Below, in pieces: positions 22,401 to 32,939 of a stretch of DNA of 64,000 nucleotides. The stretch comes from Podocnemis expansa (taxonomy: Eukaryota > Chordata > Testudines > Podocnemididae): assembly GCA_007922195.1 (NCBI GenBank), contig ML681963.1, positions 57,643,586-57,707,585 of the forward strand, written 5' to 3'. How positions within the stretch are numbered: the first letter of the stretch is position 1; each line of letters opens with the position of its first letter. A program made the position numbers and the translations under genes. The notes beneath the pieces are model-generated. The model was not told the DNA's origin. It saw only the letters and a program-made list of their open reading frames with translations, and made no database searches.

Positions 22401-23519
22401 TGGTGAAGTGCACATCTGATCATTTTAATTGACCATGCTAAAGTTATTCAGTAACAACTTTGGAGTGTCTTTCAGGATTTTCAAGACACCAGGTCTGCGA
22501 ACCCCTGCAGCTCATGAGCATGTTTACATAGTCTCTGCAAACGGCAGTCCTCTTGCTGACAGCAATGATGTCATCATTTCAGTCCCTGTTGGAGGAGGCG
22601 AGGTAAAGCAGAAAGTTATTACTAATGCAGGCAAATATTATTTGAGTGGATTTTGTTCTGCACCAAATGAAATTTAAAACAATGACTAGTAGCACTACAT
22701 GCCATGGTGCAATGTAGAAAAAGTGAGATGAGCCTGTGATCTCATGCTGCATCTACAGTAGTCCTGTTTTACCAGTTTTAGGTGGTTCCCAGTACAGTGG
22801 GTCCACTACTTGCTATAAAAGAAGTACATAACTCCCTGCTCTTCAAAGTAGAAGTCTGTCAGTCTTTCTAATATATAATCTAGCTGTTTCAATCTTGTTT
22901 GGATCAGTCACTGATTCCACTTACAAACTAACATGTATCAGTATGACACAGCAGAAGAGCGCTGGCCTGTAACACACAGGGTGACTGAGACTTCTGATCT
23001 TTTTCCATATAGAACATCTGTTTAGCAGCTAGTGAGCTGACCAGAAGGAATCTTAGTCATCTCAACCCAGAGGCCCTGAGAAGTATGAAGATGTTATCGG
23101 TAAGTCAGCATATATTTGGCCTACCATTGAAACTGCTTTGTTGTAGTGCCTTGCTTTGTCATAGTCCTTGTAGTTAAGTTAATGGGCTGCCAGTTTCCAT
23201 TAGATTCTGCCAGTCATCTTTCTTCTTAAATTCTTTTTCTCTTGTATCTGCCTGGACTTGGCATGCACAGAAAATACACAGAGTTACAGTTTACATTTAA
23301 CCAGGCCCAAATTGTGTAAAAAGAGTGCTTTCATTGGAAGGAAAGTGCTACTGAGAATACTTAGGGTTTAATTCAGGGTTGAACCTCTCCTTTTTTTGCC
23401 TGACGTAGGTGGCTTTGAGACGTAACAGCATGTGTTCTTTACAAGTTCTGTTTGTTAATCTTTCTCTTTTTTAGGTTCGTCTTGCACGTGCATGCAGCAG
23501 CATAAGGACCCAAAGATGA
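10434..23519 (+). CDS. CDCA8: CDCA8 (Borealin), chromosomal passenger complex subunit; ten coding exons
   Basis: Coding exons are 10434-10530, 13447-13575, 14208-14248, 16032-16107, 16507-16652, 17730-17809, 18262-18360, 22476-22602, 23013-23099 and 23475-23519. All have GT-AG borders and their phases join to 927 nt (308 residues; human about 280). The start is ATG in CACCATGG, 16 bases after an acceptor. Hallmarks are [33 protein letters not shown] and ALEEAATADL in the N-terminal helical part that bundles with survivin and INCENP, then an acidic/lysine-rich middle, [39 protein letters not shown] and the C-terminal ACSSIRT. Borealin targets Aurora B to centromeres and the spindle midzone. 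The extra length relative to human lies mainly in exons 16507-16652 and 17730-17809, which contain two SKQD repeats. The divergent AIRIM partner supports CDCA8 rather than the non-mammalian paralogue CDCA9. Confidence 0.93.
12013..12440. mobile_element. Left end of a TGTTCC(C/T)TCTAAG-family element
   Basis: CAATGTTCCTTCTAAGCTGC matches the left end of the family seen at 5091, 12891 and 20798. The GC-rich body follows, but no matching right end is evident, so the end coordinate is approximate. It lies in CDCA8 intron sequence. Confidence 0.4.
12891..13035. mobile_element. 145 bp MITE, TGTTCCCTCTAAG family
   Basis: Inverted ends AATGTTCCCTCTAAGCTG and CAGCTTAGAGGGAACACTG. Sibling of 5091-5238. 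It lies in the CDCA8 intron upstream of the second coding exon. Confidence 0.7.
14309..14661. mobile_element. 353 bp Tigger/pogo-like MITE with TA duplication
   Basis: Inverted ends CAGTGGGGACCCGTTAA and TTAACGGGTCCCCACTG, flanked by TA on both sides. This fits the Tc1/mariner superfamily, Tigger/pogo group (ends beginning CAGT, TA target). There is no transposase frame. It lies 60 bases after a CDCA8 coding exon. Confidence 0.8.
15765..15885 (+). mobile_element. CR1 LINE 3' end
   Basis: GGGGTTGGACTAGATGACTT followed by CTTCCTTCTAGCCC and TAATATTCTGTGAT is the standard CR1 3' terminus with its short terminal repeat. It is a 5'-truncated non-coding copy in a CDCA8 intron. Confidence 0.8.
18760..19380 (+). 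pseudogene. Decayed LINE reverse-transcriptase C-terminal region
   Basis: Broken plus-strand frames resemble the segment after the RT domain of a LINE (I/Nimb-like style). [20 protein letters not shown], then [20 protein letters not shown], and in another frame [11 protein letters not shown] followed by a [14 protein letters not shown] region correspond to the usual rRiw..hLs...K.riY...vlSvLlY, GHv.R and RPr-W motifs. There are stops and frame changes and no catalytic domain remains. It lies in the large CDCA8 intron 18361-22475. The clade assignment is uncertain. Confidence 0.6.
20236..20402. repeat. Dispersed hairpin repeat (hammerhead/Penelope type), copy 3
   Basis: AGAGGTAGCCATTTCAGT, GTGGCACTTTTAAAGACTAA and the opposing arm ending in AGTGCCACCAGACTCTG. 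The central ribozyme-like core is mostly deleted. It lies in CDCA8 intron 18361-22475. Confidence 0.7.
20798..21248. mobile_element. hAT-like element, TGTTCCCTCTAAG ends
   Basis: Starts CAGTGTTCCCTCTAAGCTG and ends CTGCACAGCTTAAGATGGAG, then CACTTG. The flanking 8-mers gttccaat and gttctgag match at 5 of 8. The C-rich interior is followed by a segment (about 21050-21200) that is shared with the element at the right edge of the window. Confidence 0.6.
21472..22071. mobile_element. 600 bp fold-back (palindromic) element
   Basis: Ends AGGTACATCTACATTG and CAATGTAGACATAGCC are inverted repeats, flanked by TCT on both sides. The interior is a long self-complementary series of AT-rich TTTCGAAA and TTTTTCGAAA blocks, so the single strand would fold into a long hairpin. 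The 3-bp duplication and the ends suggest a PIF/Harbinger-like non-autonomous element, but the superfamily is uncertain. It lies in CDCA8 intron 18361-22475. Confidence 0.65.
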
Positions 23520-24525
23520 AACTTCAGGGATATTGCCTTTTCTCCATAAATCTGGAATACCGATTTAAGGACTACAGCATGCATTCTTACTGTATTGTTT
23601 TACTTCTCTGCTACATGGTGGAAGTTAGGAACAGATTTTTAGCCTGTACTATTCAAGGGGATTAAAATAAGTTGACTTTTTTTTGTACAGAAAGATGTAC
23701 TCTAGATTCCTTTTTCAAGATAGCTGTGCCTTGACCTTGGATCCATGCAGGCAGGCAAGTGAGGTGGACATAACTGCCCGGCAGTCTCCAGAAGTTTGAA
23801 ATTGTGGGGCCTGTTGGATTGCAGGTCTGAATGACAAAAATTCCATCTAGTTTGGAAGCAGAAGCAGGAAAGCTGCTCATGGCACTTATTGCAAGACAAG
23901 ATTTCTGTTTGTTGATGTCGTCCTTGCAGGGTGCTATTTACTGAAATATGAACCTCTCTTACAAACAAGTAATAGGGAGTGCTCAGTGAAAAAGGTTTGG
24001 ACAAGCTAATGAAGCTGCCATGGGTGGTGGGTATAACAAATTTTTTTTGTGTTCTTCTAACAGCAGCCACTGAACTTGCAATCCTGCTTTCCAGTCTACA
24101 GTGAACAATGTACTTGAAGTCTTTTATTGTACATTCGACAGTTGTTTTTTAAAAAAAGAATACATTGTGTGTGTTCTTAACCTATAGTTTTACTGAGTTT
24201 TAAAGCTTCTATCTACAGAAATAACCATCTAAGACCTCCAGTGCCCTGGGGCATATGTACTAACTGGTGCAAGCCCATTGAAAGTGACTAGAGACAGCCA
24301 GAGGAGAGCTCCCTCTGTACAGAGAATGGTTGCCTACAGCAGCAGCAGCTCCTGGGAAGCGGGAGTGGTATTCTAGGGAGGAAAGTGGGATGTGGCAGAG
24401 CACAGTTCCAGTCTGTCTGGCTCTCTACTGGCATGTTCCCTGCATTCTTTTCATGAACTAAAAAATAGTTTTACATGATAAATACTGTTTATAGATGGAA
24501 TAAAATTAATTATATATTAATTGAT
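23520..24525 (+). other. CDCA8: Probable CDCA8 3' untranslated region
   Basis: Sequence after the TGA. The first canonical polyadenylation signal I see is AATAAA at 24499-24504; another AATAAA lies near 24966. The true end is not decidable from sequence. Confidence 0.5.
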
Positions 24526-25099
24526 CTATATAATTTTAGAAAATTCCTGTTTCACTTAATTAAGCATGGAGAGCACTGCAGCATTCAAATGGTCAGTGGC
24601 CAGCACCTTGCTCTTCTCCAGCATGTCTGACGGAAAAAGCCTGAAGCACTTCGAAACTTCTCTTTAGCAATCATTTGACATTGACTGCCTGAGAAACTTG
24701 GCCTGGAATAATGTCATCTCTTCTGCCCTAAGAACACTTTACACCCTGTTTGCAGAATTCTGAAGAATAATTTAAAGAAACCAGAATGACAGTTCAGAAA
24801 GCTGAACTTTGGAACAAAAGTTAATGTTGAAAGTGGAACATGATCACCGAAGTATCTGGCCTTCTGTTCTGTGCCTCTTTCCAGAACTATGGGAATAATG
24901 GCTTGTGTCCACCCCTTTTCCTCTAATGCCTGTTTTTCTGTAGTATCCTTATGTCTCCTAATTTGAATAAAATGATTTAAATAAATCATAAACTAAGACG
25001 ATACTAGAAGAGGCTGTCCTAAAAAGTAAATTATGTGCCCTCTTCCTATTCTGTCCCCACCAAATGGTGCCAGTGGCACTGTTGGTACACAGCACTTAA

Positions 25100-25262
25100 A
25101 AAAAAAAAAAACAAACAAAAAAAAAACCAAGGAGTCATGTGGCACTTTAAGACTAACATATTTATTTTTCGCATGTGAAAAATAAATCTGTTAGTCTTAA
25201 AGTGCCACACTACTCCTTGTTTTTTTTGCTGGACTAGACTAACCCAGCTATCCCTTTCGAAA
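25100..25262. repeat. Dispersed hairpin repeat (hammerhead/Penelope type), copy 4
   Basis: AAGGAGTCATGTGGCACTTT with arm AGACTAACATATTTATTTTT, followed almost at once by the opposing arm AAATAAATCTGTTAGTCTTA and the end AGACTAACCCAGCTATCCC. Nearly a perfect palindrome with the centre deleted; preceded by an A-rich run. Confidence 0.7.
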
Positions 25263-26289
25263 TTGACATAGCACTTAGCTGTAGTTCTCAATGTGCATTA
25301 CAAAAGGTAGCCATCATCTTGTCAAGAAAGGGAATGTGACTCACTGGAGGAAAGAAAAATTCATGGGAAGAAAGTTCCTTTGAACATTTTAGTAGGAAAT
25401 TTCAAGGTTTTTTTCCTGCTTTCAGACTGCCTTTTGCTTTTTTCTCCCCTCACTGACGGCAGTCTTATTTCTTTTCAGTTTTTTTCTCCACTGTAACTTC
25501 TAAAATCTTTTTCCAACTATGGAAAAGTTGTTGGCAAGAGGAAAAATCAAAATAACTCTGCCATTCTAATGTTCAAAAATATCCTAAGCTTCAAAGAAGG
25601 TGGAATGCAAATGTCTTTGGCTCTACCAGCCTGAAATTTCCTTTACTTCCGAGTTGCAGACTATTTTAATGCAGAGGGAAGGATACAACAGATCTGTCCC
25701 TAGCATCTCAGATTGTATATCTGACAATTTAGACTGTGTTTGGAAGGAAAGCTGGACTTTTTTTTTTATGACTCTTAAAGGTGACCACCATAATGCAAGG
25801 GTGTGAAGGAAGAATCAGTATTTTGGAGCCACATTCCCATCTTGAATGAAAGTTTACCTTGGGTCATGCTTTGCATGCAATTTTGTGGGGTAGTTGGATT
25901 CAAGTGTGCTATCAACTTAAGATTCCTAACTCTTTCGTTTTTCAGAAGATTAAAGAATTTGTATAAAAGAAAGCTGAAAATGGCTAACAAGCTGAAAAAC
26001 ATCAGCAAGGTGGAAAAAATAGGAAAAACATTTTGCCTTCCCTTGTTATAGCAATGTTATTACTTGAGCCAGTGCTGGGGTACAAAAAATGTAGGCAGAA
26101 TTGTGATTTTGTTTCAGATTGACATTCTTTTTAAACATATAGGCATAACCACTTTCTAATCCATATATTTATATGGCAGGGCTGCACCCTCTGAAACAAC
26201 ACAAGCACGCTCCCTGCTCCACTAAGACTAAAGCTGGCCTCAAAGGTTAGAGAATGATAGCATTTCATAGGGAGCACTGTGTTTCTCTG

Positions 26290-26600
26290 TGGATAGACTC
26301 CTTATATTATTAGGCAAAACAAACAAGGAGTCCTATGGGATTTGTGAAGATTGACTAATTGATAAAGGCATAAGCTTTCATGGGCATAACCCACTTCCTC
26401 AGAAGCATGAAGTGAAAACAACTGTTGCCGTAGGTATATATACCTATGCAAAGAAGGATGATTTGTTGATTTTAATCCATTTTTCACCTTCAGTCCATTA
26501 GATATGATGTCCATTTGTGTGCCATAAATTTGTTGGTCTTTGAAGTGGCACAGGACTCTAGTTTGCTTAACTAGATTAACAGTTACCCCTCTAGAGCTTG
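26290..26600 (-). repeat. Dispersed hairpin repeat, longer variant with hammerhead-like core, copy 5
   Basis: A 310-base variant. On the minus strand the centre reads CTGAGGA, then GTGGG...CCCAT, then GAAAGC, close to the hammerhead core CUGAUGA / stem II / GAAA. The ends carry the family signature AAGGAGTCCTATGGG and GTGGCACAGGACTC. An insert with TATATA and GATATGATG lies between the arms. Confidence 0.55.
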
Positions 26601-29600
26601 TCACCACAGTTAGAGTATGTCTACAATTGAAGGTATGAACCAAGTGAGATAGGCATGGTTTTAATTAGCTATCACCATGAGCTGCATAGACACAATGGTC
26701 TCAGCTATCTGTGAGTTTGCAGGAGGGTCCAGGGCATGTTTGGTATGGCATTTGCTGAAACTTGTGCCATTGTCTTCATTTCTAACCACGCTGGCTAGAT
26801 TAAAGCTAGCGCATGTCGACATACCTGAAATTGCAGTTTAGTCACTCACTGAGGGTGGAACTCAGTTGTTTAACACTGTGATGGTTTAATAGCCTTCTCT
26901 GATCCTAACAGCAGATGGCACAATTTGCAAATTATTAAGCCGGAGGGCTTTGTTTCCGCTTTACTCACTTTGCTGAATTCTACTGATATGTAAGTATGAG
27001 AATGATCATGTTGGCTTAAAATTTAATTGCATCTTAAATACAGCAGTTTGGAATACAGAAGTCAAAGCCTGAAATCTGCCTTAAGTATGCTTTTCATCTT
27101 CAGTGCTTTGCCGTGTAAATTTGTCCAGCACAAAGCAAACATTTTGCTCATTCCTTTGCCTTCTGTGCTGGCTTCCTATCAAATCCTGGATTTAGTTCAA
27201 CATCCTGGTTCTCATCTTCAAGGCCTAAAGTTGACTTGTGCCTAATTACTTTAAAACCATTGGTCTCTGGGACTCACCAGTGAGCAGGAGTGATGTTGCT
27301 GCTAAACAAACCCAGGATCAAATGTTCAGGGGTGAGAGCATGGCACTTTTGGTGGAAGGACAAAGCTGACAACTCTGCAAGCCTTTCCGCCCATCATGAC
27401 CGTTGAAGAATCCCCTGAAAACAGAAGAGTACGGAATGAGGGCATGGTGCTTTTGGACCTGGATTGTCATTGAAGTATTTACGGTGAACCAAGATGCTAT
27501 GGAGAGGAGCCCATTAGAAATGAGAGAAGATTAGGTGCCCACATCAGACTAACTGAAGGCAAGGTTTGTTCCTGCTTTACTCTGTGCTGAATGGTATAAC
27601 TGTACATGAATTCATCATGCAAACTCATTGCAGACACTATTATTAAGGCTATAAGACACTTTCCATTTGAAGTTTTCATGCACTTGAAAGCTGGTTACCC
27701 TAGCACTTGAGTTGTAGAAAGCATCTGTCTCTAGTATTAGTGGCTCCTGAGACAGCAGATATTAAAAGCAGGTGATGGGAAGAAACAAGATGCTAATTGG
27801 AATGGCTTAAATTTGTCATTTAGTCATGATTTACCACAAACCACTGATTTAGCCATCTCAGCTCTCCAGTGATGAAACAGCAGCATTCCTTCCTAACTCT
27901 GGTGACTCATTGGACTTTCAAACTTCTGATTCCCTAGGACTAGCGGGGCTGCTTTTTTCAGATGAACACAGTCAGTATAATCTTCATTTCAGTGTAACTG
28001 AAATCTAACTACATTTCTGATGTTTCTGTGCAATGAAAGGCAGCTGCATTGACACTACTGCAGGAATTAACACAGCATTTACACCTGCAGCAACAAGCAG
28101 CCACAGCAATCTTTAACCCCTGGAAAATGAGGAAAGGCAGAACCTGTGGATCTTAATCTAATGTTTTACGTTTGCATTTCTAGGTTCTATATCTAAGTGA
28201 TTTCTGTTTGGGTGGATTTGTGACTTGCACTGGCCCTCTGAGGGTATGTTAGCTATAGGCTCCATTGTGGCTGGGTTTGTAACTTTTGAGAATGGCTCCA
28301 TTTTGTTGTAGGGTAGCAAACAATACTGATAATATTCAGCTACCTTTTCCAGTTGCTGTCAGTGTGAGTTAATTATAGCAGACATGAATTAAAGCAACCT
28401 GCCAGCCAATAGCTAAAGCGATTCATCACCTGAGTCCATTTCCCCATGCTGCTGGTGCTGTTTGCTCTCTGGAACACGGGTAAGTAGTAGTTCATTTTTC
28501 TGCTGTTCTATCACTCATGTAAATTACTAACAACACTTCTGGCCCCTTTGCACATTACATGGCAGATGCATTTTGTTTAACAAAATAATTACAACTGCCC
28601 TTTTCTGTTTAGTACGGAGATTATTGGGATGGTACAAGGAAACTGTTTATAGTGTTTGTGCTTGTGTGCATTATTTGCATGCCAACAGGGCTAGTGCCAG
28701 AATTGCCCTTTCAAACTAAGTCATGGAAACTAAAAAGCAGTGCAACAAAACAATTCTGTCAAGTTGAAAAAGTATCTGCATTCATTGCTGACAGGAGCTG
28801 TTTGCTGTTGACTAGAAGGCTGAAATCAGTTGTATGTTACGTGAACAATTGCTGTTGTGGTTAGATCTGAGCATTTTTCCTTTCAATAGGCATGAATGGA
28901 CTGCACTGGGTGAAGGAAACACCTCCCAACAAAGCAAGAGGAAAGGTGTGGTGCCTGCTCCCCCAGGGAAAGCCCAGGAAGGCGTTCTCAGAACAGTCCC
29001 TCTACAAATGTGCATCCTGGAAAACCAGAACCAAATCACTTCCTGTCCTTTGTTCATAGGTTTGTGTTTATATAGGCTTTTCTTTCCAAGTAGAAAGCAC
29101 TAGGAGACCTCCACTTTTCATGGCTAGTTCCATAGGATGGTGGTTGTGCAAAGGTATGCTTACAGACATCTTTGCTAAAGCTGGTTTCTGTGGTGGTATC
29201 TTAGGAAAGTGGCAATCTCTTGAAAAAAAGCAATCCTAGAAAGTGATGGTATTATTTACCCACTAATAAGGTGACTGGGGCCCAGCACATGTTTTTAAGG
29301 TCCAAGTAGCTGTCCTGGATCATTGCTATTTTAAAACATTCCTCTAACAGGTCATGCAAACAGAACCTGTGTTACTCCTTAGCAAGTTGGTGACCTTATG
29401 CAAAACAGCAGTAGTGTGTTGTCATGTTCTCATAAGGTGCTTATACATAAGGACAGCACTAATGTCACCAAAAATTCAGCCCCATCACTCTGCTGAGGCA
29501 GCCAGTCCGAGCAGGTCCAGTGTAAAGCTTCCCCAGCTCTTAGTACAGAATTACAGACTTGTGCCAGATGGGTGCAGCAGTAAGCCATGCTTTAGGATAG

Positions 29601-31351
29601 CTCTCTTGCAGGCATGTTAAGTCGACTCTGCTTGCTACTGATTTCATCTAGGGTTATCAAACTCCAAAGTTCACCCCAAATTTATAATGGAAATCTGAAA
29701 TATTATTAATCATCAGGGACATAATGAGCAAAAAAGGGTATCCAGCAAGGTAGCTCTCCCAAGATGCACTGACACTGAACTACTCAAAAAGGGATTCTGT
29801 TAGATAATGATCCTAATAGGTGGCTCTCCCAGGCAATTTGATAGATGTGTGCTATCAAGCATTGTCAAAAATAGCTCCATATACAAAGCAAGCGTTTATC
29901 ATCATGGACACCTTGCAGGTGGCCAGCAATTCAGTGACATTGTAAGAAATAAATAGATAACAATTCCCTGCCTGCTGATAGAAGGGGGATAGCTTAGACC
30001 CAATTAGAGATGGCTCGAGGCAGTTGAGGTGCAGGTAGCACACATGCTCCTCTTCCAGCTGACATGTCTGCTTCCTACCCAAAGTCAAAATTTTTTTTGT
30101 CGTGCGCTGGGCGTGCCGGGGGGTGGAAGAAGGAGGTGTATCTTCCAACCCCAAGTGACTTGTGCCACTGTGATAAAATGTTAGTAGCATGTGTGACTCT
30201 TCACCAGATCAGTTCCCGCATCTTTTCTTGTGTGCTTGGATCATCAGTGAAATAGGTAATATTGGCATTAAATAATTACTCCATTGTTCATGGCCAGTTA
30301 ATGAAGTGGGAATGTCTCCCACTATTCTCTCAGGAAGATTTTTTCAGGCTCTTTCCCAACATAAGCAGATATTGCTGCATCATTTACATTTGGCTCATGT
30401 TTTCAAGCTGTATTTTGCCACCATAAGTACATAGTACTAGTACTCTTACACACATCAAATTATGTGAAACTGATTCTGGAGACTAAACTGGCATCCTCCC
30501 AACTCACTTGAGGTCATGAATCTGACTCAAATTGAGTCCATGCATACTCAGCAGCTGTGCTTAGGAAATGGAGTAGAAGTGGGTCACAGCAAGGATGGCT
30601 CTGCTGCCAGGTGACCAAAGAGCATTAGGTATCCATCACCTTTAGGCCATCCAACATGCTCCAACTTGGGTTGAAACGTGCTTTCTTGGTGTCTCTAGGC
30701 TTCCACAGATTTCACTCAGACACCATATCTGCCTGCTTGCAAGGAAGCCCATGCCCATGCCAGAGTGTGTTTTTATTACTCACTTCTTTAATTCATGTGG
30801 TGTTCCTGAGCATCGGATCAGGCTCAGTCCTGGCGAGAAGTCCTTGCAACAGTGAGCAGCTGAAGTCCCTAGGGGTAAAGGGTCCAATGTGCTTGGTTTC
30901 GGTTGGGCTGGATGCTGAGTGGCATTGTTTGGGGTAAATGTGCTGCCTAATGTACTAGCTGGACTCTGTCCTGCCAACTGATTCAGTGTGTGTGTCTGCA
31001 GCTGGGCTGTGACTGACTTGAGGACAGCTGGAGGTTTTGGCTGAATAATGAGCAGAGTTTTTTAAATGGAAAAACAACATTTGTCCCTATTAGAAGATGT
31101 GTCTGTTTGGGAACATGGTGTCTGTGTCCACAGGCCCTGTGTCTGGGCAAGCTGCAGTCCCAATTCTGCGTTAATTAGAGGCCAAAAATCCATCTGTGGT
31201 GAGATGGGACACTGAATATTCGAGATGATCATTGGAAGGGTGGAAGAATAATTAAATAACCTGCTCTGGATGGGCAGGTCTGGTCCTATTTCACCTCACA
31301 TTATGCTGCAGACCAGACCAGCATCACTTCTCCCTTAGATTGCCTACTTCT

Positions 31352-31568
31352 CCAGATCCAAAGGGGTAGCTGTGTTAGTCTAGTTCAGTAACACAAACAA
31401 ACACTGAATCTGGCACTTAAAGACTAACAAATGTATTTATTGCATGAGCTGTAAGTTCACTATCTTCAAAGCATCTGACAAAGTAGGATTTTCTCCCATG
31501 AAAGTTCATGCAATAAATAAATTTGTTAGTCTTTTAAGTGCCACAGGATTCCTTCTTTGTTACACTTC
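31352..31568 (+). repeat. Dispersed hairpin repeat with hammerhead-like core, copy 6
   Basis: A full two-arm copy. GGGGTAGCTGTGTTAGTCTA and the arm ACTAACAAATGTATTTATTG are followed by the centre CTGACAA (31475-31481), stem-like GTAGGATTTTCTCCCAT, GAAA, then the inverted arm AATAAATAAATTTGTTAGTC and GTGCCACAGGATTCCTT. The core differs from CTGATGA at two bases. Confidence 0.7.
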
Positions 31569-32469
31569 CCAAATGACTGGAAGAGCTGAGAAATGACAGG
31601 AGGATGCACTAAGAAATGGTGCAGCACAAGGTGAAGAGGGGGGCTCGGCTCTGAGGAGCTCCTCTTGCCTGACCTGCTCCCTGTGGTGTGGCTGACTCAG
31701 TCATTCGCACACTCTAAGAGAGTGAGGCTGCTGAGGGCTAGGAAATCAGCTGCATTTCTGTTCTACCCCAGCCCAGCACTGTTTAGTTACAGGGGCATCT
31801 CTGAACTGGCCCTGCGTCTTCTCCGGAAGTGAGAAATGATTACAATGACTGTAAGAAACCCTGAGGAAGCATCAATCTATAATCAGGAAATCTACAAGTT
31901 TGTGTCTAAGGAGCCCTGGGCAAGGCTGTGTTACCTGGAATCTTATCTGACAGCTGCAGCTTGTGTCAGGGGCTGGAGATGAAAGGCTGGTCTGAATGCC
32001 TCAGTTCTGCTGTAAAATGCCTGTGATACAAGACCCTTCTACCATAGCTCTTTGCTGTGTGTGATACCATGGCTATAGAAGAGAAATGGCTTCATTTTCC
32101 TGCCCAGCCCAGCCTGCTAAGAGGCTTAATCACCTTGCTGCCTGTGCACACTCAGCCTGACACACCCATGCTGAGCAGACCTATTTCGACACTAAGTCAT
32201 CTGCATGTCAGGCTTGATCCTGCAAGCTCTTGGGGCTCTTGCTTGGCCCAGCTAAAGGCTTCCACACGAGCTTTACTTCAAGCGATAACATCAGAGTCAG
32301 GGCATCAGCTGCCCCACAGAAGGTGAAGCCTGTGGTTAGGCCTCTGGTTGAACTGGGTCCTGGTGCTTAACCCTTATAGCAGTGAAAAGGAAAGTGACAG
32401 GACTGAGGAGAAGGGCTAGAGAAGAAGAGAGTAATCAGACAACAAGTAGGAAAAAAGGAGACGGGGGGG

Positions 32470-32800
32470 GGTAGGTGGAGGGAACTGGTCACCCTACTCC
32501 CCCCCCCCAGCACCTTGTGCCCTGCAGCTGTCATCCTGTCCCCCCCGGCACCTCCTGGCACCCAGCACCTCCCCCTTCCACACCCAGCATGTTGCCAGTC
32601 CCTCACCCCCTGCAGCTCCCTCCAGCTCAGCATCCACAGCAGCAGCTCTCCAGCAACCTAGCAGCTCCCTCCCCCTGGCTCCCCAGTGCACCCCACTTCC
32701 CTCCAAAGTTCCAACACCCCTCTTTCCCCTGATGCCAGTGGCCTCGTACCCCCCTCTCCACAGTGCACCAAAGTGGCTCGTGACCCCTGGCACTTATGGT
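32470..32800. repeat. C-rich low-complexity stretch
   Basis: A strongly pyrimidine-rich block with C runs and repeated CAGCTCCCTCC / CAGCACC words. Long overlapping frames on both strands reflect base composition. It may be the remnant of a GC-rich MITE (GGTCACCCTA occurs near 32487) but no second end was found. Confidence 0.4.
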
Positions 32801-32813
32801 CACTTTAGATAAA

Positions 32814-32935
32814 GAGAACAATCAAGGAGTCCTGTGGCACTTAAAGACTAACAAATTTACTTATTGCCTGAGCTTTTGTGGGAGAAAATCCCACTTCATC
32901 AGATACTTAGAAGAGCAATCCCAGTTCCTTGAGTT
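32814..32935 (-). repeat. Dispersed hairpin repeat with intact CTGATGA core, copy 7
   Basis: One-armed copy. On the minus strand it reads CTGATGA (32902-32896), then a stem GTGGGA-TTTTC-TCCCAC, then AAAAGC in place of GAAAGC. The arm ACTAACAAATTTACTTATTG and AAGGAGTCCTGTGGCAC lie on the plus-strand left side. Confidence 0.7.
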
Positions 32936-32939
32936 CCTC

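Larger units (their letters stand above)
24530..31350. other. Intergenic between CDCA8 and downstream repeats
   Basis: Apart from the two hairpin repeats listed here I see no recognisable exon or element. Open frames are short and overlap on both strands. Human synteny predicts the 3' end of EPHA10 on the minus strand in this direction; I see no SAM-domain or kinase exon. Confidence 0.4.

Noticed and set aside
10434..23519. Assignment as CDCA9 (Borealin-2)
   Set aside because: The divergent AIRIM partner and the VTPALGR...[17 protein letters not shown] block fit CDCA8; I cannot run the phylogeny that would settle it completely.
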